From Litorivita pollutaquae (GTDB lineage Bacteria; Pseudomonadota; Alphaproteobacteria; Rhodobacterales; Rhodobacteraceae), in the NCBI RefSeq assembly GCF_003205515.1, contig NZ_KZ826484.1:124001-188000 (forward strand): DNA of 64,000 nucleotides. The letters run 5' to 3'. The position numbers and the translations under genes were made by a program. Below the pieces are notes generated by a model. That model was not told the origin of the DNA, ran no database searches, and saw only the letters and a list, made by a program, of their open reading frames with translations. How positions within the stretch are numbered: position 1 is the first letter of the stretch; the number at the start of each line of letters is the position of its first letter. Positions 56,444 through 64,000 of the stretch are shown here, one piece after another.

Positions 56444-57514
56444 TCACTCTTTGCGGGCCCCAAGTGCAAGATCAAATGCCTTACGCATCACCGTCGGCAG
56501 ATCAGAGGCGCGAAACGCATGCGGGGCGATGAATTGCATCTCGTCGGGCGCCTGCGCCATCGGCAGATCCGCGACCCTCACCGCAAGGCGTAGATGAAAA
56601 TGCGTAAACGTATGGCGGGCTTCTTCAGATAAGGCGCGCCAATCGGCCTTGATGGGCGGAGCTTCGATAAATTCATCGCCCCAAACGGCCCCAGGCCATC
56701 CGAGCATCCCACCCAAAAGCCCCGTATCGGGGCGACGTTCCATCAAATAGGCGCCGTCACTGCGCCGTCCAATATAGACCACACCAAGCCTCAGGGGTTT
56801 GGGTTTTTTCGGGGTTTTCTTTGGCAGTTGCGCCGCCGTGCCCCGCGCCCGCGCCGCGCAGGGGCCACGCCATGGGCATATGCCGCAGGCCGGAGATTTT
56901 GGCGTGCAAATTGTCGCGCCCAAATCCATCACCGCCTGGGCGTAATCGCCGCAGCGCTCCGGCGGGGTCAGTGCCGCAGCGCGTGCCATCAATTCGGGTT
57001 TCGCAGCGGGCAGGGGGGTGTGAATATCATAAAGCCGTGCCATCACGCGTTCGACATTGCCGTCCAACACCGTTTCATGCCGATCAAAGGCAATCGCAGA
57101 GAGGGCAGAAGCGGTATAGGGGCCGATGCCCGGCAGTTTCAAAAGCGCGGCATGATCGGATGGAAAGCGCCCCGCGTGCTCGGCCGTCACCACGCGGGCG
57201 CATTTGAGCAAATTGCGCGCACGCGCGTAATATCCAAGCCCCGCCCATTCCCCCATCACATCACCGTCTTCGGCAGCGGCCAAATCTTCCACGCGCGGCC
57301 ACCGTGCGGTGAAACGGGCGAAATAATCTTTGACGGCCGCGACGGTGGTTTGTTGCAGCATCACTTCGGACATCCAGATCAAGTAGGGATCGGGGCGCAC
57401 CCCGTCGCGCGATTGTGCGGGCGGCACGCGCCAAGGCAAATCGCGCGCATGCACATCATACCAAGCCAGTAACCCATCGCTGAGCTTCTCATGATTGACG
57501 CTGCTTTCTATCAT
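56444..57514 (-). CDS. mutY: A/G-specific adenine glycosylase MutY
   Basis: A 356-residue MutY, which removes A mispaired with 8-oxoG. The catalytic Glu is in SEVMLQQTTV, the helix-hairpin-helix is LPGIGPYTASA with Asp in MDLGATIC, and the 4Fe-4S cysteines are C-x6-C-x2-C-x5-C. A Nudix-like 8-oxoG recognition domain occupies the C-terminal third. MutT is also encoded in this window, so two parts of the oxidised-guanine system are present. It is divergent from the DciA-like gene. Confidence 0.96.
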   Translation of the reverse strand: MIESSVNHEKLSDGLLAWYDVHARDLPWRVPPAQSRDGVRPDPYLIWMSEVMLQQTTVAAVKDYFARFTARWPRVEDLAAAEDGDVMGEWAGLGYYARARNLLKCARVVTAEHAGRFPSDHAALLKLPGIGPYTASALSAIAFDRHETVLDGNVERVMARLYDIHTPLPAAKPELMARAAALTPPERCGDYAQAVMDLGATICTPKSPACGICPWRGPCAARARGTAAQLPKKTPKKPKPLRLGVVYIGRRSDGAYLMERRPDTGLLGGMLGWPGAVWGDEFIEAPPIKADWRALSEEARHTFTHFHLRLAVRVADLPMAQAPDEMQFIAPHAFRASDLPTVMRKAFDLALGARKE

Positions 57515-57604
57515 CTCACGTAATCTTTATGCCTCTGCCGCGTTTCGGGGCTGTTTTGCGGCGCCGCTGCCACTAGAATAGCGTTCACACATAGGATTCA
57601 AGTC

Positions 57605-58117
57605 ATGGCCGACCGGCGCAAACCGACCACACGAGGCTTCGCACAGACCTCTAGCCTCTTGCAGGACCGGATCCGCAAGGCGGGCGAGACGCGCGGATTC
57701 GCGGTGACGCGGCTTTTGACCCATTGGCCCGAAATCGTCGGGGACGACATCGCCGCCATCGCGCGGCCCGTGGATGTCAAATATGGCCGCAGTGGATTTG
57801 GCGCAACGCTCAGCCTTTTGACCACCGGCCCCCATGCGCCGATGCTGGAAATGCAAAAAGAGCAGATCCGTGCCAAGGTCAACGGTGTTTATGGCTACAA
57901 TGCGATCTCGCGCCTGCGGATCACCCAAACCGCGCCGACGGGATTTGCCGAAGGCCAAGCCGAATTCACCTATCGCCCGAAACCCAAACCCAAACCGGAG
58001 CCGAAACCCGAGGTTGTCGCCGAGGCGCAGAGCCTCGCCGCGCCGGTGGGTGACGACAAATTGCGCTTCGCGCTTGAAGCACTGGGCCGGAATATCTTAT
58101 CCAAGACGAAACGCTAG
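57605..58117 (+). CDS. DUF721/DciA-like protein
   Basis: A 170-residue protein with a DciA-type domain (about 15-110): an N-terminal helix, WPEIVGDDIAAIARP and a KH-like fold. DciA homologues load the replicative helicase where no DnaC exists; alphaproteobacterial members are less studied. A low-complexity linker of alternating Lys and Pro (about 125-135) separates a short C-terminal helix. It precedes dsbA by 13 bp. Confidence 0.78.
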   Translation: MADRRKPTTRGFAQTSSLLQDRIRKAGETRGFAVTRLLTHWPEIVGDDIAAIARPVDVKYGRSGFGATLSLLTTGPHAPMLEMQKEQIRAKVNGVYGYNAISRLRITQTAPTGFAEGQAEFTYRPKPKPKPEPKPEVVAEAQSLAAPVGDDKLRFALEALGRNILSKTKR

Positions 58118-58130
58118 AAAGGGTTTGTTG

Positions 58131-58811
58131 ATGAACCGTAGAACGATGATGGTCGGGGCCGCAAGTGCGGCAATTGTGGCAGGTTTGGGAGGCTGGATCG
58201 GCTTCGCGGGCCGCGGTGCGGGCACGCCACCGAACCCGCTTGGCGCGGCCAATGCAGCCGATGACACCGCCGAGATTGACACCTCCGGCATCAAGGAAAT
58301 GACCCTGGGCGATCCGAATGCGCCAATCACCGTGATTGAATACGCCAGCTTCACCTGTCCGCATTGCGCCAGCTTCCACGAAGACGTGCTCAAGCCGTTC
58401 AAAGCCGAATATGTCGATACGGGCAAAGTCTACTTCATTTATCGTGATGTCTATTTCGACCGCTTCGGCCTTTGGGCTTCGATGCTGGCGCGCTGTGGTG
58501 ATGGCATGCGCTTCTTTGGCGTTGCCGATCTTTTGTATGCGCAACAAAAACAATGGCTCGGCGGTGGTGATCCGGTGTCGATCGCCAATGCTCTGCGCAA
58601 GATCGGGGCGATTGCAGGGTTGGACGAAGACACCGTGACCCAATGTCTTGAGGATGGAGACAAGGCGCAGGCCTTGGTCGCATGGTATCAAAAGAACGGC
58701 ACGGCTGACGATATCACCGGCACGCCGACCTTGATCATTGATGGCGAGAAACAGGCCAATATGAGCTACGGTGAACTCAAGACTTTGATCGACAGCAAGT
58801 TGAGCGATTGA
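58131..58811 (+). CDS. Periplasmic thiol-disulfide oxidoreductase DsbA
   Basis: A 226-residue DsbA-family protein. It starts with a Tat-like or Sec signal (MNRRTMMVG then a hydrophobic stretch), then a thioredoxin fold with active site C-P-H-C in ASFTCPHCASF, and cis-proline in ITGTPTLII. It introduces disulfides into exported proteins. It ends at TGA overlapping the ATG of the CoA transferase by one base. Confidence 0.91.
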   Translation: MNRRTMMVGAASAAIVAGLGGWIGFAGRGAGTPPNPLGAANAADDTAEIDTSGIKEMTLGDPNAPITVIEYASFTCPHCASFHEDVLKPFKAEYVDTGKVYFIYRDVYFDRFGLWASMLARCGDGMRFFGVADLLYAQQKQWLGGGDPVSIANALRKIGAIAGLDEDTVTQCLEDGDKAQALVAWYQKNGTADDITGTPTLIIDGEKQANMSYGELKTLIDSKLSD

Positions 58812-59938
58812 TGCCTAACGCAATGCCTGCGCCATTGGCTGGCGTCAAAGTCATCGAATTGGCCCGCATTCTGGCGGGTCCATGGGCGGGGCAAACCCTT
58901 GCCGATCTGGGCGCGGAGGTCATCAAGATCGAATCCCCTCACGGCGACGATACCCGCTATTGGGGGCCGCCCTTTGTGGAACGCGATGGCGACAAAAGCG
59001 CCGCCTATTTTCACGGCTGCAATCGCGGTAAAACCGGCGTGACGATTGATATCTCGACCCCCGAAGGTCAAGCGCAGGTGCGTGAATTGATCCAGGACGC
59101 CGATATCCTGATCGAGAACTTCAAGGTCGGCGGATTGGCCAAATACGGTCTTGATTACGCCAGCCTGAGCGCGGTGAATCCTGCGCTGATCTATTGCTCG
59201 ATCACCGGCTTTGGCCAAACCGGCCCCTACGCCCACCGCGCCGGATATGATTATATCATTCAGGGCATGTCGGGTTTGATGTCGATCACCGGAGAGCCGG
59301 ATGGCGCGCCGCAACGGGCGGGTATCGCGGTCACCGACTTGTTTACCGGTGTCTATTCGAGCACGGCAATCCTCGCAGCCCTGCACCAACGCGGCAACAG
59401 CGGACAGGGGCAACACATCGATATGTCGCTGCTCGATACGGCGGTTTCGGTGACGGCCAATCAGGCGATGAATTACCTGACCACCGGCACCCCTCCGGGG
59501 CGGACGGGGAATTACCACCCCAATTTGACACCCTATCAGACATTCGAAGTCAGCGATGGATACATCATCATTGCCACCGGAAATGATTCGCAATATCAAC
59601 GGCTTTGTCGTATTTTGGGGCTGCCTGAAATGGCCGAGGCACCGGAGTATCTGATCAATCAGGACCGTGTTGCGAATCGCGAGGAGATGATCCGCCGGTT
59701 GTCCGAGGCCTGCCTTGGATTCACCCGCGACGCATTGTTGGCCGCATGTGAGGCCGAAGGTGTTCCGGCCGGACCGATCAACCAGATGGACGACGTGTTT
59801 GCCGATCCACATGTCAAAGCCCGCGGGATGCAAATTGAGCTCGACGGCATTCCCGGCGTGCGCTCGCCGTTCCGCTTTTCCGGTGCGGATCTGGTGCTGA
59901 ACCGGCCAAGTCCGAAATTGGGCGAAGGCAACGGTTAA
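58811..59938 (+). CDS. CaiB/BaiF family CoA transferase
   Basis: A 375-residue family III CoA transferase. Typical segments are LARILAGPWAGQTLADLGA, YCSITGFGQTGPYA and the nucleophile Asp in HIDMSLLD. It moves CoA between two carboxylates; the substrates are unknown, since no pathway gene is next to it. The start at 58811 overlaps the dsbA stop by one base (TGATG). A repeat-like motif follows 55 bp after the stop. Confidence 0.88.
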   Translation: MPNAMPAPLAGVKVIELARILAGPWAGQTLADLGAEVIKIESPHGDDTRYWGPPFVERDGDKSAAYFHGCNRGKTGVTIDISTPEGQAQVRELIQDADILIENFKVGGLAKYGLDYASLSAVNPALIYCSITGFGQTGPYAHRAGYDYIIQGMSGLMSITGEPDGAPQRAGIAVTDLFTGVYSSTAILAALHQRGNSGQGQHIDMSLLDTAVSVTANQAMNYLTTGTPPGRTGNYHPNLTPYQTFEVSDGYIIIATGNDSQYQRLCRILGLPEMAEAPEYLINQDRVANREEMIRRLSEACLGFTRDALLAACEAEGVPAGPINQMDDVFADPHVKARGMQIELDGIPGVRSPFRFSGADLVLNRPSPKLGEGNG

Positions 59939-59992
59939 AGAACGCGGCGCGCCGAAAAGAGCTGGAAGAACGGGCCGCGCCTATCGCGCGGC

Positions 59993-60030
59993 TCGGAGCC
60001 TCCGGCGGGGATATTTATGGAAAGTGGAAA
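59993..60030. repeat. REP-like Rhodobacteraceae intergenic motif
   Basis: TCGGAGCCTCCGGCGGGG followed by ATATTTATGGAAA: a 5-bp palindrome (CGGAG-C-CTCCG, 59994-60004), a GC block and an AT tail. I recall similar GCCTCCGGCGGGG-ATATTT motifs scattered between genes in Rhodobacteraceae genomes. Only one copy is in this window. Confidence 0.45.
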
Positions 60031-60105
60031 GCGCGGCCCGAACAGGTGGGGCCGCCGTCTCACGGGGCGGGCGTATCGTTGGGGTGTAGTGCTCGCGCCT
60101 AGGGT

Positions 60106-61101
60106 TTAGGGCAGGATCCTGTCCAATGCCGCATCGAGCGCCGATGTGTCGGGAATGTCGAGCCGCACGGGCAGGGTGAGCACCTTTTGCCGGAAGCTGG
60201 CGGGCAGGCGCACCGCGTCTTTTTCGGTGGTGACCATCTGTGCGCCAAGCGCCTTTGCCTCGGCCTCGAGGCGCGCCATCAATGCTGGCGTCAGCGGTTG
60301 GTGATCGTCCAAAGCTTCGCTGCGCAGCAGGGTCGCGCCAAGGCCGCGCAGAGTCGCGAAAAACTTCTCTGGATGGGCGATACCGGCAAAGGCCAAGACC
60401 TCGGTATCTTGCCAATCCAATCCCATTTCCAAAGGCCGCACCGCGCCGGTGACATGCGGTATGGGGATCGCGCCGCGCCATGTTGCGGCAAAGGTTTCTT
60501 GCGGGGCGGATTCCCCCAGTGACAGCAGCAGATCGGCGCGCGGTAATCCGTCGCTCACCCTCTCGCGGAGGGGTCCGGCCGGCAGGCATCGGCCATTGCC
60601 AAAGCCTTTGGTCGCATCCACGACGACGATCGACAGGTCTTTGTGCAGTTGCGGATTTTGGAAACCGTCGTCGAGAAGGATTACATCCGCCCCCGCTTCG
60701 GCAGCGGCGCGCGCGCCCGCTGCACGGTCCTTTGCGACCCATGTGGGCGCGAAGGCGGCGAGCAATAGCGGCTCGTCACCGGTTTGATCGGCCTTATGGG
60801 TGATGGGATCGACGCGGGCGGGACCGGTGAGCGATCCGCCATACCCGCGCGACACCACATGCGGCGCCAGCCCGCGCGCTTGCAGATGGGCGATGAGAAA
60901 AATCGCGGTCGGGGTCTTGCCGGTGCCGCCCGCATTGATATTGCCGACGCAGATCACCGGAACCTTAGCCCGGGCGCCCGCATCCGCCGCGACCCTGCGC
61001 CGTGTCAGCGCGCCATAGATCCACCCGAGCGGCGCCAGCAGGCGGGTTTGCCATGCCGGTTGGTCGGGCGGGCGATACCAAAACAGCGGTGCGCGCATCA
61101 T
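60106..61101 (-). CDS. lpxK: Tetraacyldisaccharide 4'-kinase
   Basis: A 331-residue LpxK that phosphorylates the lipid A precursor at the inner membrane. The N-terminus has a membrane-associated helix ([15 protein letters not shown]), then the P-loop [12 protein letters not shown] and [13 protein letters not shown]. The start at 61101 (ATGATG) overlaps the stop of the upstream Kdo transferase gene by 4 bp, as is common for waaA-lpxK pairs. Confidence 0.95.
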   Translation of the reverse strand: MMRAPLFWYRPPDQPAWQTRLLAPLGWIYGALTRRRVAADAGARAKVPVICVGNINAGGTGKTPTAIFLIAHLQARGLAPHVVSRGYGGSLTGPARVDPITHKADQTGDEPLLLAAFAPTWVAKDRAAGARAAAEAGADVILLDDGFQNPQLHKDLSIVVVDATKGFGNGRCLPAGPLRERVSDGLPRADLLLSLGESAPQETFAATWRGAIPIPHVTGAVRPLEMGLDWQDTEVLAFAGIAHPEKFFATLRGLGATLLRSEALDDHQPLTPALMARLEAEAKALGAQMVTTEKDAVRLPASFRQKVLTLPVRLDIPDTSALDAALDRILP

Positions 61102-62315
61102 CCGGCCTCCATCAAATCGAGCGTGTCTTGCACCAGATCGAGCACCTGATCAGTCACTTCCGCGCCTTCGGTGGCCACCCCCCACGCGGCAGCCGCCATG
61201 GAGGCGGTTTGATCCGGTGCCATTAACCGGCCAAGAGCCGCGGCGAGAGTTTCGGCATCTCTCACGATCCGCGCGGCCCCTTGGGCGGCAAAGCGTGAAT
61301 AAGCGCCCAGATAGCGACCGATATTCGGACCATAAAGCACCGCAGAGCCAAGCGCGGCGGGCTCGTATGGGTCGCGCCCGCCAGCCCCGCCCACCAAGGA
61401 ACTCGCCATAAAGGTAATGGGCGCGAGGCGATACCAAAGCCCCATTTCACCGCGCGTGTCGGCCAGAAGGATTTGCGTGGTTTCGGTCGGCCCCTCGCCC
61501 TCGGACCACACCGAGACGCGCCAGCCGTCGGCGCGCAGCCGGCGCAGCATCTCCGGCCCGTCGCTTTCGTCATCGGGGACGAGGATCATCAAGAAACGCG
61601 GCGCATAGCGCGAGGCGCGCCGGTGCGCATTGGTCACCACCTCCAGCTCTTCCACTTGGACCATCGCGGCGAGCCAAACCGGACGCCCGGTGAGATCCTG
61701 TGCCATGTCCTCGCGTTCGGTTTCGTTACACGGCAGGGCAGTGCCGCCCTGTTGGAGTGGGCCGGACACTTCGATCTCTTCGGCCGCCACGCCCAACTTG
61801 CGTAAGCGCTGCGCAGCATTGGCATTGGTGGCGAAATAGGCGCTGAACAGCTCCAACAGCCCGCGACTCATGTCAGGCAGCCAGCGCCAGCGGGCCTCTT
61901 CAAACCCGCTTTCTTCGGCATCCAGAAGGATCATGGGAATGTCTTCTTCGGCGGTTTGGGTGACCAAAGCCGGGCGTAGATATCCGCCGGTCCAGAGGCA
62001 CAGGTCGGGCTGCCAATGGGACAAGAAATGCTCCACGTGGTCCACGTATTCCGGGGGCACCTGTTGCCATATCATCCCGTCACGCAAATGATCCGGCGCC
62101 GGGATACCATCCGATGTGGTCAACAACAGCGCCAGATCGGGCCGTTGCAGCTGTAGCCGGTGGAGCAATTGCATAAGGGCGGCAGCTTTTTCAAGGCTTG
62201 TCGCATGGCCCCAGATCAATTCGCCGCTGGGCCGCGGCACAGTGATCGGTTCGGGCCGCTGCGGCGCGCGCGCGGCAAGCGCCATATAGGCCTTGAGGCT
62301 GAGCGAACGCGCCAT
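61098..62315 (-). CDS. Kdo transferase-like glycosyltransferase (WaaA family, divergent)
   Basis: A 405-residue GT30-type transferase that would add Kdo to lipid A. The C-terminal half has typical [25 protein letters not shown] and NIGRYL. The N-terminal motif usually written SVGE reads HATSLEKA: the catalytic Glu position seems kept but the surrounding residues differ. It is coupled to lpxK by a 4-bp overlap. The start at 62315 gives [16 protein letters not shown], the usual membrane-proximal helix. A second, canonical waaA may exist elsewhere. Confidence 0.83.
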   Translation of the reverse strand: MARSLSLKAYMALAARAPQRPEPITVPRPSGELIWGHATSLEKAAALMQLLHRLQLQRPDLALLLTTSDGIPAPDHLRDGMIWQQVPPEYVDHVEHFLSHWQPDLCLWTGGYLRPALVTQTAEEDIPMILLDAEESGFEEARWRWLPDMSRGLLELFSAYFATNANAAQRLRKLGVAAEEIEVSGPLQQGGTALPCNETEREDMAQDLTGRPVWLAAMVQVEELEVVTNAHRRASRYAPRFLMILVPDDESDGPEMLRRLRADGWRVSVWSEGEGPTETTQILLADTRGEMGLWYRLAPITFMASSLVGGAGGRDPYEPAALGSAVLYGPNIGRYLGAYSRFAAQGAARIVRDAETLAAALGRLMAPDQTASMAAAAWGVATEGAEVTDQVLDLVQDTLDLMEAG

Positions 62316-62323
62316 AGAGGAAT

Positions 62324-62566
62324 TTAGCCGACAGGTTCGGTGGACGACGTTTCGATTTCCTCGTCGTGCAACCGATGAATATGCGCCAGAAAATACCGCA
62401 TATGGGCATTGTCCACGGTGCGCTGCGCGTTTGATTTCCAAGCGTCATAGGCCGAGGCGTAATCGGGGAACATGCCGACGATATGGATGTCTTTGACGTC
62501 CTTGAATGTGGTGCCCGAAGGGTCAACCAATTCACCGCCGAAAACGAGGTGGAGCCGCTGTGTCAT
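62324..62566 (-). CDS. DUF4170 family protein
   Basis: An 80-residue protein of the DUF4170 family, starting MTQRLHLVFGGELVDP and containing IHIVGMFPDYASAYDAWKS and HRLHDE. It often sits between cysQ and waaA in alphaproteobacteria, as here, so a link to lipopolysaccharide synthesis is plausible but unproven. It starts at 62566 and ends 8 bp before the Kdo transferase start. Confidence 0.8.
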   Translation of the reverse strand: MTQRLHLVFGGELVDPSGTTFKDVKDIHIVGMFPDYASAYDAWKSNAQRTVDNAHMRYFLAHIHRLHDEEIETSSTEPVG

Positions 62567-62683
62567 AGGGAAAATCCTTTTGGGTGCGTGCGGGGCGCAG
62601 GGTATCTCACCGCGCGCCAGCGTCAAGGTGACGATCGGCGCGACAGTAAGGCCGATGACATGAAGCCGGTGAGGTTACGGCGT

Positions 62684-63472
62684 TTATTCGGGCAACTGGG
62701 GGGCCAATGCGTCAACCAACGCGCTGTGGATATTCGGACCGGCCGACACCACACCGTTCAAAAGCGGGCGGGCATTGTTGAACAACAATGGCGTGCCGGT
62801 GCGGTCCGAGGTCCGCGCGCCTGCCTCGCGGCCAATCAAGTCGCCGGCTGCGATGTCCCATTCCCAACTGCCGCGCAGGGTCAGCATCGCGTCGAACCGC
62901 CCCTGCGCCACAAGGCTCATGCGAAAGGCCAGCGAGGGCCGGTAATGGCGGCTTAAATCCGGCACACCGTCGCGCCAATTGCTGCCGTCATAGCTGGGCT
63001 TGGCGGCCAAAACCCGTGCCCCCGGGAGGTCGCGGCGCGCCGAGGCGGTCAGGCGCTCGCCATTGAGTGTCGCGCCTTGGCCCTTGGCGGCCAAATACAT
63101 CCGGTCGAGCACCGGCAAATAGACGGCGGCGGCGATCACCTCTCCGCGTTCGGCGATGGCAAGGGCATGCGCCCATGTGTCGTCGCCTTTCATAAAGCTG
63201 CGGGTGCCGTCGATGGGATCAACGATAAATACCCGTTCAGCGTGCATGCGCTCTTCGTCGTCTTCGCATTCTTCTGACAGCCACCCGTAGTCGGCGCGTG
63301 CGGCGCGCAGATCGGATTTCAGCATTGCATTGACCGCCAGATCGGCTTCGGTCACCGGCCCTGCGCCATCAGGTTTGTCCCATGACTGCGCCGCCCCGCC
63401 GGTATAGCGCATGGCGATTTTACCGGCCGCCCGCGCGGCCTCTTCGAGAAGTTGCAGGTCAGTCTCCGGCAA
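62684..63472 (-). CDS. cysQ: 3'(2'),5'-bisphosphate nucleotidase CysQ
   Basis: A 262-residue inositol monophosphatase-fold enzyme that hydrolyses 3'-phosphoadenosine 5'-phosphate. The metal-binding motifs are DPIDGTRSF and WEWDIAAGD, with the acidic LSEEC upstream. The start is TTG 63472, supported by AAGGG 7 bp upstream and by the conserved DLQLLEEAARAAG; it overlaps the end of pmbA by 14 bp. No in-frame ATG fits a complete N-terminus. Confidence 0.92.
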   Translation of the reverse strand: MPETDLQLLEEAARAAGKIAMRYTGGAAQSWDKPDGAGPVTEADLAVNAMLKSDLRAARADYGWLSEECEDDEERMHAERVFIVDPIDGTRSFMKGDDTWAHALAIAERGEVIAAAVYLPVLDRMYLAAKGQGATLNGERLTASARRDLPGARVLAAKPSYDGSNWRDGVPDLSRHYRPSLAFRMSLVAQGRFDAMLTLRGSWEWDIAAGDLIGREAGARTSDRTGTPLLFNNARPLLNGVVSAGPNIHSALVDALAPQLPE

Positions 63473-64000
63473 GGGTCATCCCTTCGACCAAGAGCGACGG
63501 CACCACGGTCGACAGATATCCGCGCGCGTCATTGGCGGGGATCAGTTTGCGCAGCATATCGCGCAGGTTGCCCGCGATGGTGCATTCGTTGACGGGATAG
63601 GCAATTTCGCCATTTTCGACCCAAAACCCCGCCGCGCCGCGCGAATAATCGCCGGTATTGGGGTTGATCGTTGCGCCGATCATCGAGGTGACCAAAAGGC
63701 CGGTGCCCATGTCGCGGATCAAATCCGCACGGCTGGCTTTGCCCTGTGTGAGGGCAATATTATAGGTGCCCGGATGCGGCGGGGCGCTTGGGCCGCGCAT
63801 GGCGTTTCCGGTCGGGGCCATGTCCAATTTGCGCGCGGTGGCCAGATCCAGCGTCCATCCCATCAGCACGCCGTCTTTGACCACGGCGCGTTTGGCGGTG
63901 GGCAGACCTTCGGCGTCAAACGGGCGCGATGCGCGGATGCCGGCGCGGTGCGGGTCTTCGATCACCGATAGGCCTTCGGGCAAAACCTGCGCGCCCAGAT
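63459..64000 (-). CDS. pmbA: Metalloprotease PmbA/TldE, C-terminal fragment
   Basis: The C-terminal 180 residues of a TldD/PmbA-family protein; the start lies beyond the window. Signatures include SRPFDAEGLPT, MGTGLLVTSMIG, NPNTGDYSRGAAGFWVENGE and the last strand around GMTLAGD. No HExxH is seen in the visible part, consistent with TldE/PmbA rather than TldD. The pair processes peptides such as microcins and antitoxins in enterobacteria. It overlaps cysQ by 14 bp. Confidence 0.9.
   Translation of the reverse strand, partial: LGAQVLPEGLSVIEDPHRAGIRASRPFDAEGLPTAKRAVVKDGVLMGWTLDLATARKLDMAPTGNAMRGPSAPPHPGTYNIALTQGKASRADLIRDMGTGLLVTSMIGATINPNTGDYSRGAAGFWVENGEIAYPVNECTIAGNLRDMLRKLIPANDARGYLSTVVPSLLVEGMTLAGD

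Overview
The window is chromosomal DNA of a GC-rich marine-type alphaproteobacterium, most likely a member of the Rhodobacteraceae (Roseobacter group). This rests on gene content and order: rimP-nusA-ylxR-infB, a ppiC-argJ-mutT unit divergent from secA, rnhB followed by a CcrM-type GANTC methyltransferase, a serC-serA unit divergent from serB, a RibH2-type lumazine synthase under an FMN riboswitch, an alkane hydroxylase, and many lipoproteins and small secreted proteins typical of that family. No plasmid, prophage, CRISPR array or insertion sequence was seen.

Layout. 1-9.0 kb: the 3' end of a CCA-adding enzyme gene, an RNA methyltransferase, two L,D-transpeptidases flanking a CAP lipoprotein, hemH, a BioC-like methyltransferase, ComF, glutaredoxin, a nitrilase, a MarR regulator and ubiG. 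9-16.5 kb: proline iminopeptidase, a methyltransferase and the translation/transcription operon ending in infB. 16.6-30 kb: a 44-residue microprotein, mutT-argJ-ppiC, secA, a membrane-linked hypothetical gene behind a CtrA-like box, thiolase, a beta-helix membrane protein, a phosphoesterase, serA and serC. 30-37 kb: serB, ribH with its riboswitch, asparaginase, an IalB-like protein, rlmN, a LOG-family protein and dapD.

37.1-38.6 kb is accessory-looking: a structured RNA candidate with its own terminator, then two AT-richer unknown genes preceded by a 30-bp tandem repeat. 39.7-46.2 kb is a nitrogen-assimilation block: a leader carrying two hairpins with hexanucleotide loops of the ANTAR-target type, nirB, nirD, a formate/nitrite channel, a membrane-anchored fused phosphatase/kinase and cyanase. 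Together these would import nitrite, reduce it to ammonium and also release ammonium from cyanate.

46.2-50.4 kb: a THUMP methyltransferase, a PaiB-like protein, mtaB, dapF (with Ser where the second catalytic Cys is expected) and tRNA-Lys. 50.4-53.1 kb: an AT-rich membrane protein, a 480-bp stretch without a convincing gene, a membrane-anchored winged-helix regulator and two small exported proteins. 53.3-64 kb: rnhB, ccrM with three GANTC sites at its 5' end, alkB, mutY, a DciA-like protein, dsbA, a CoA transferase, and a minus-strand envelope cluster (pmbA fragment, cysQ, DUF4170, waaA-like, lpxK).

The strongest points for follow-up are the ANTAR-type leader and the phosphatase/kinase of the nitrite block, the 6S-like RNA after dapD, the Ser-substituted DapF, the cell-cycle type sites (CtrA-like and GANTC), and the orphan gene pair with its tandem repeat.
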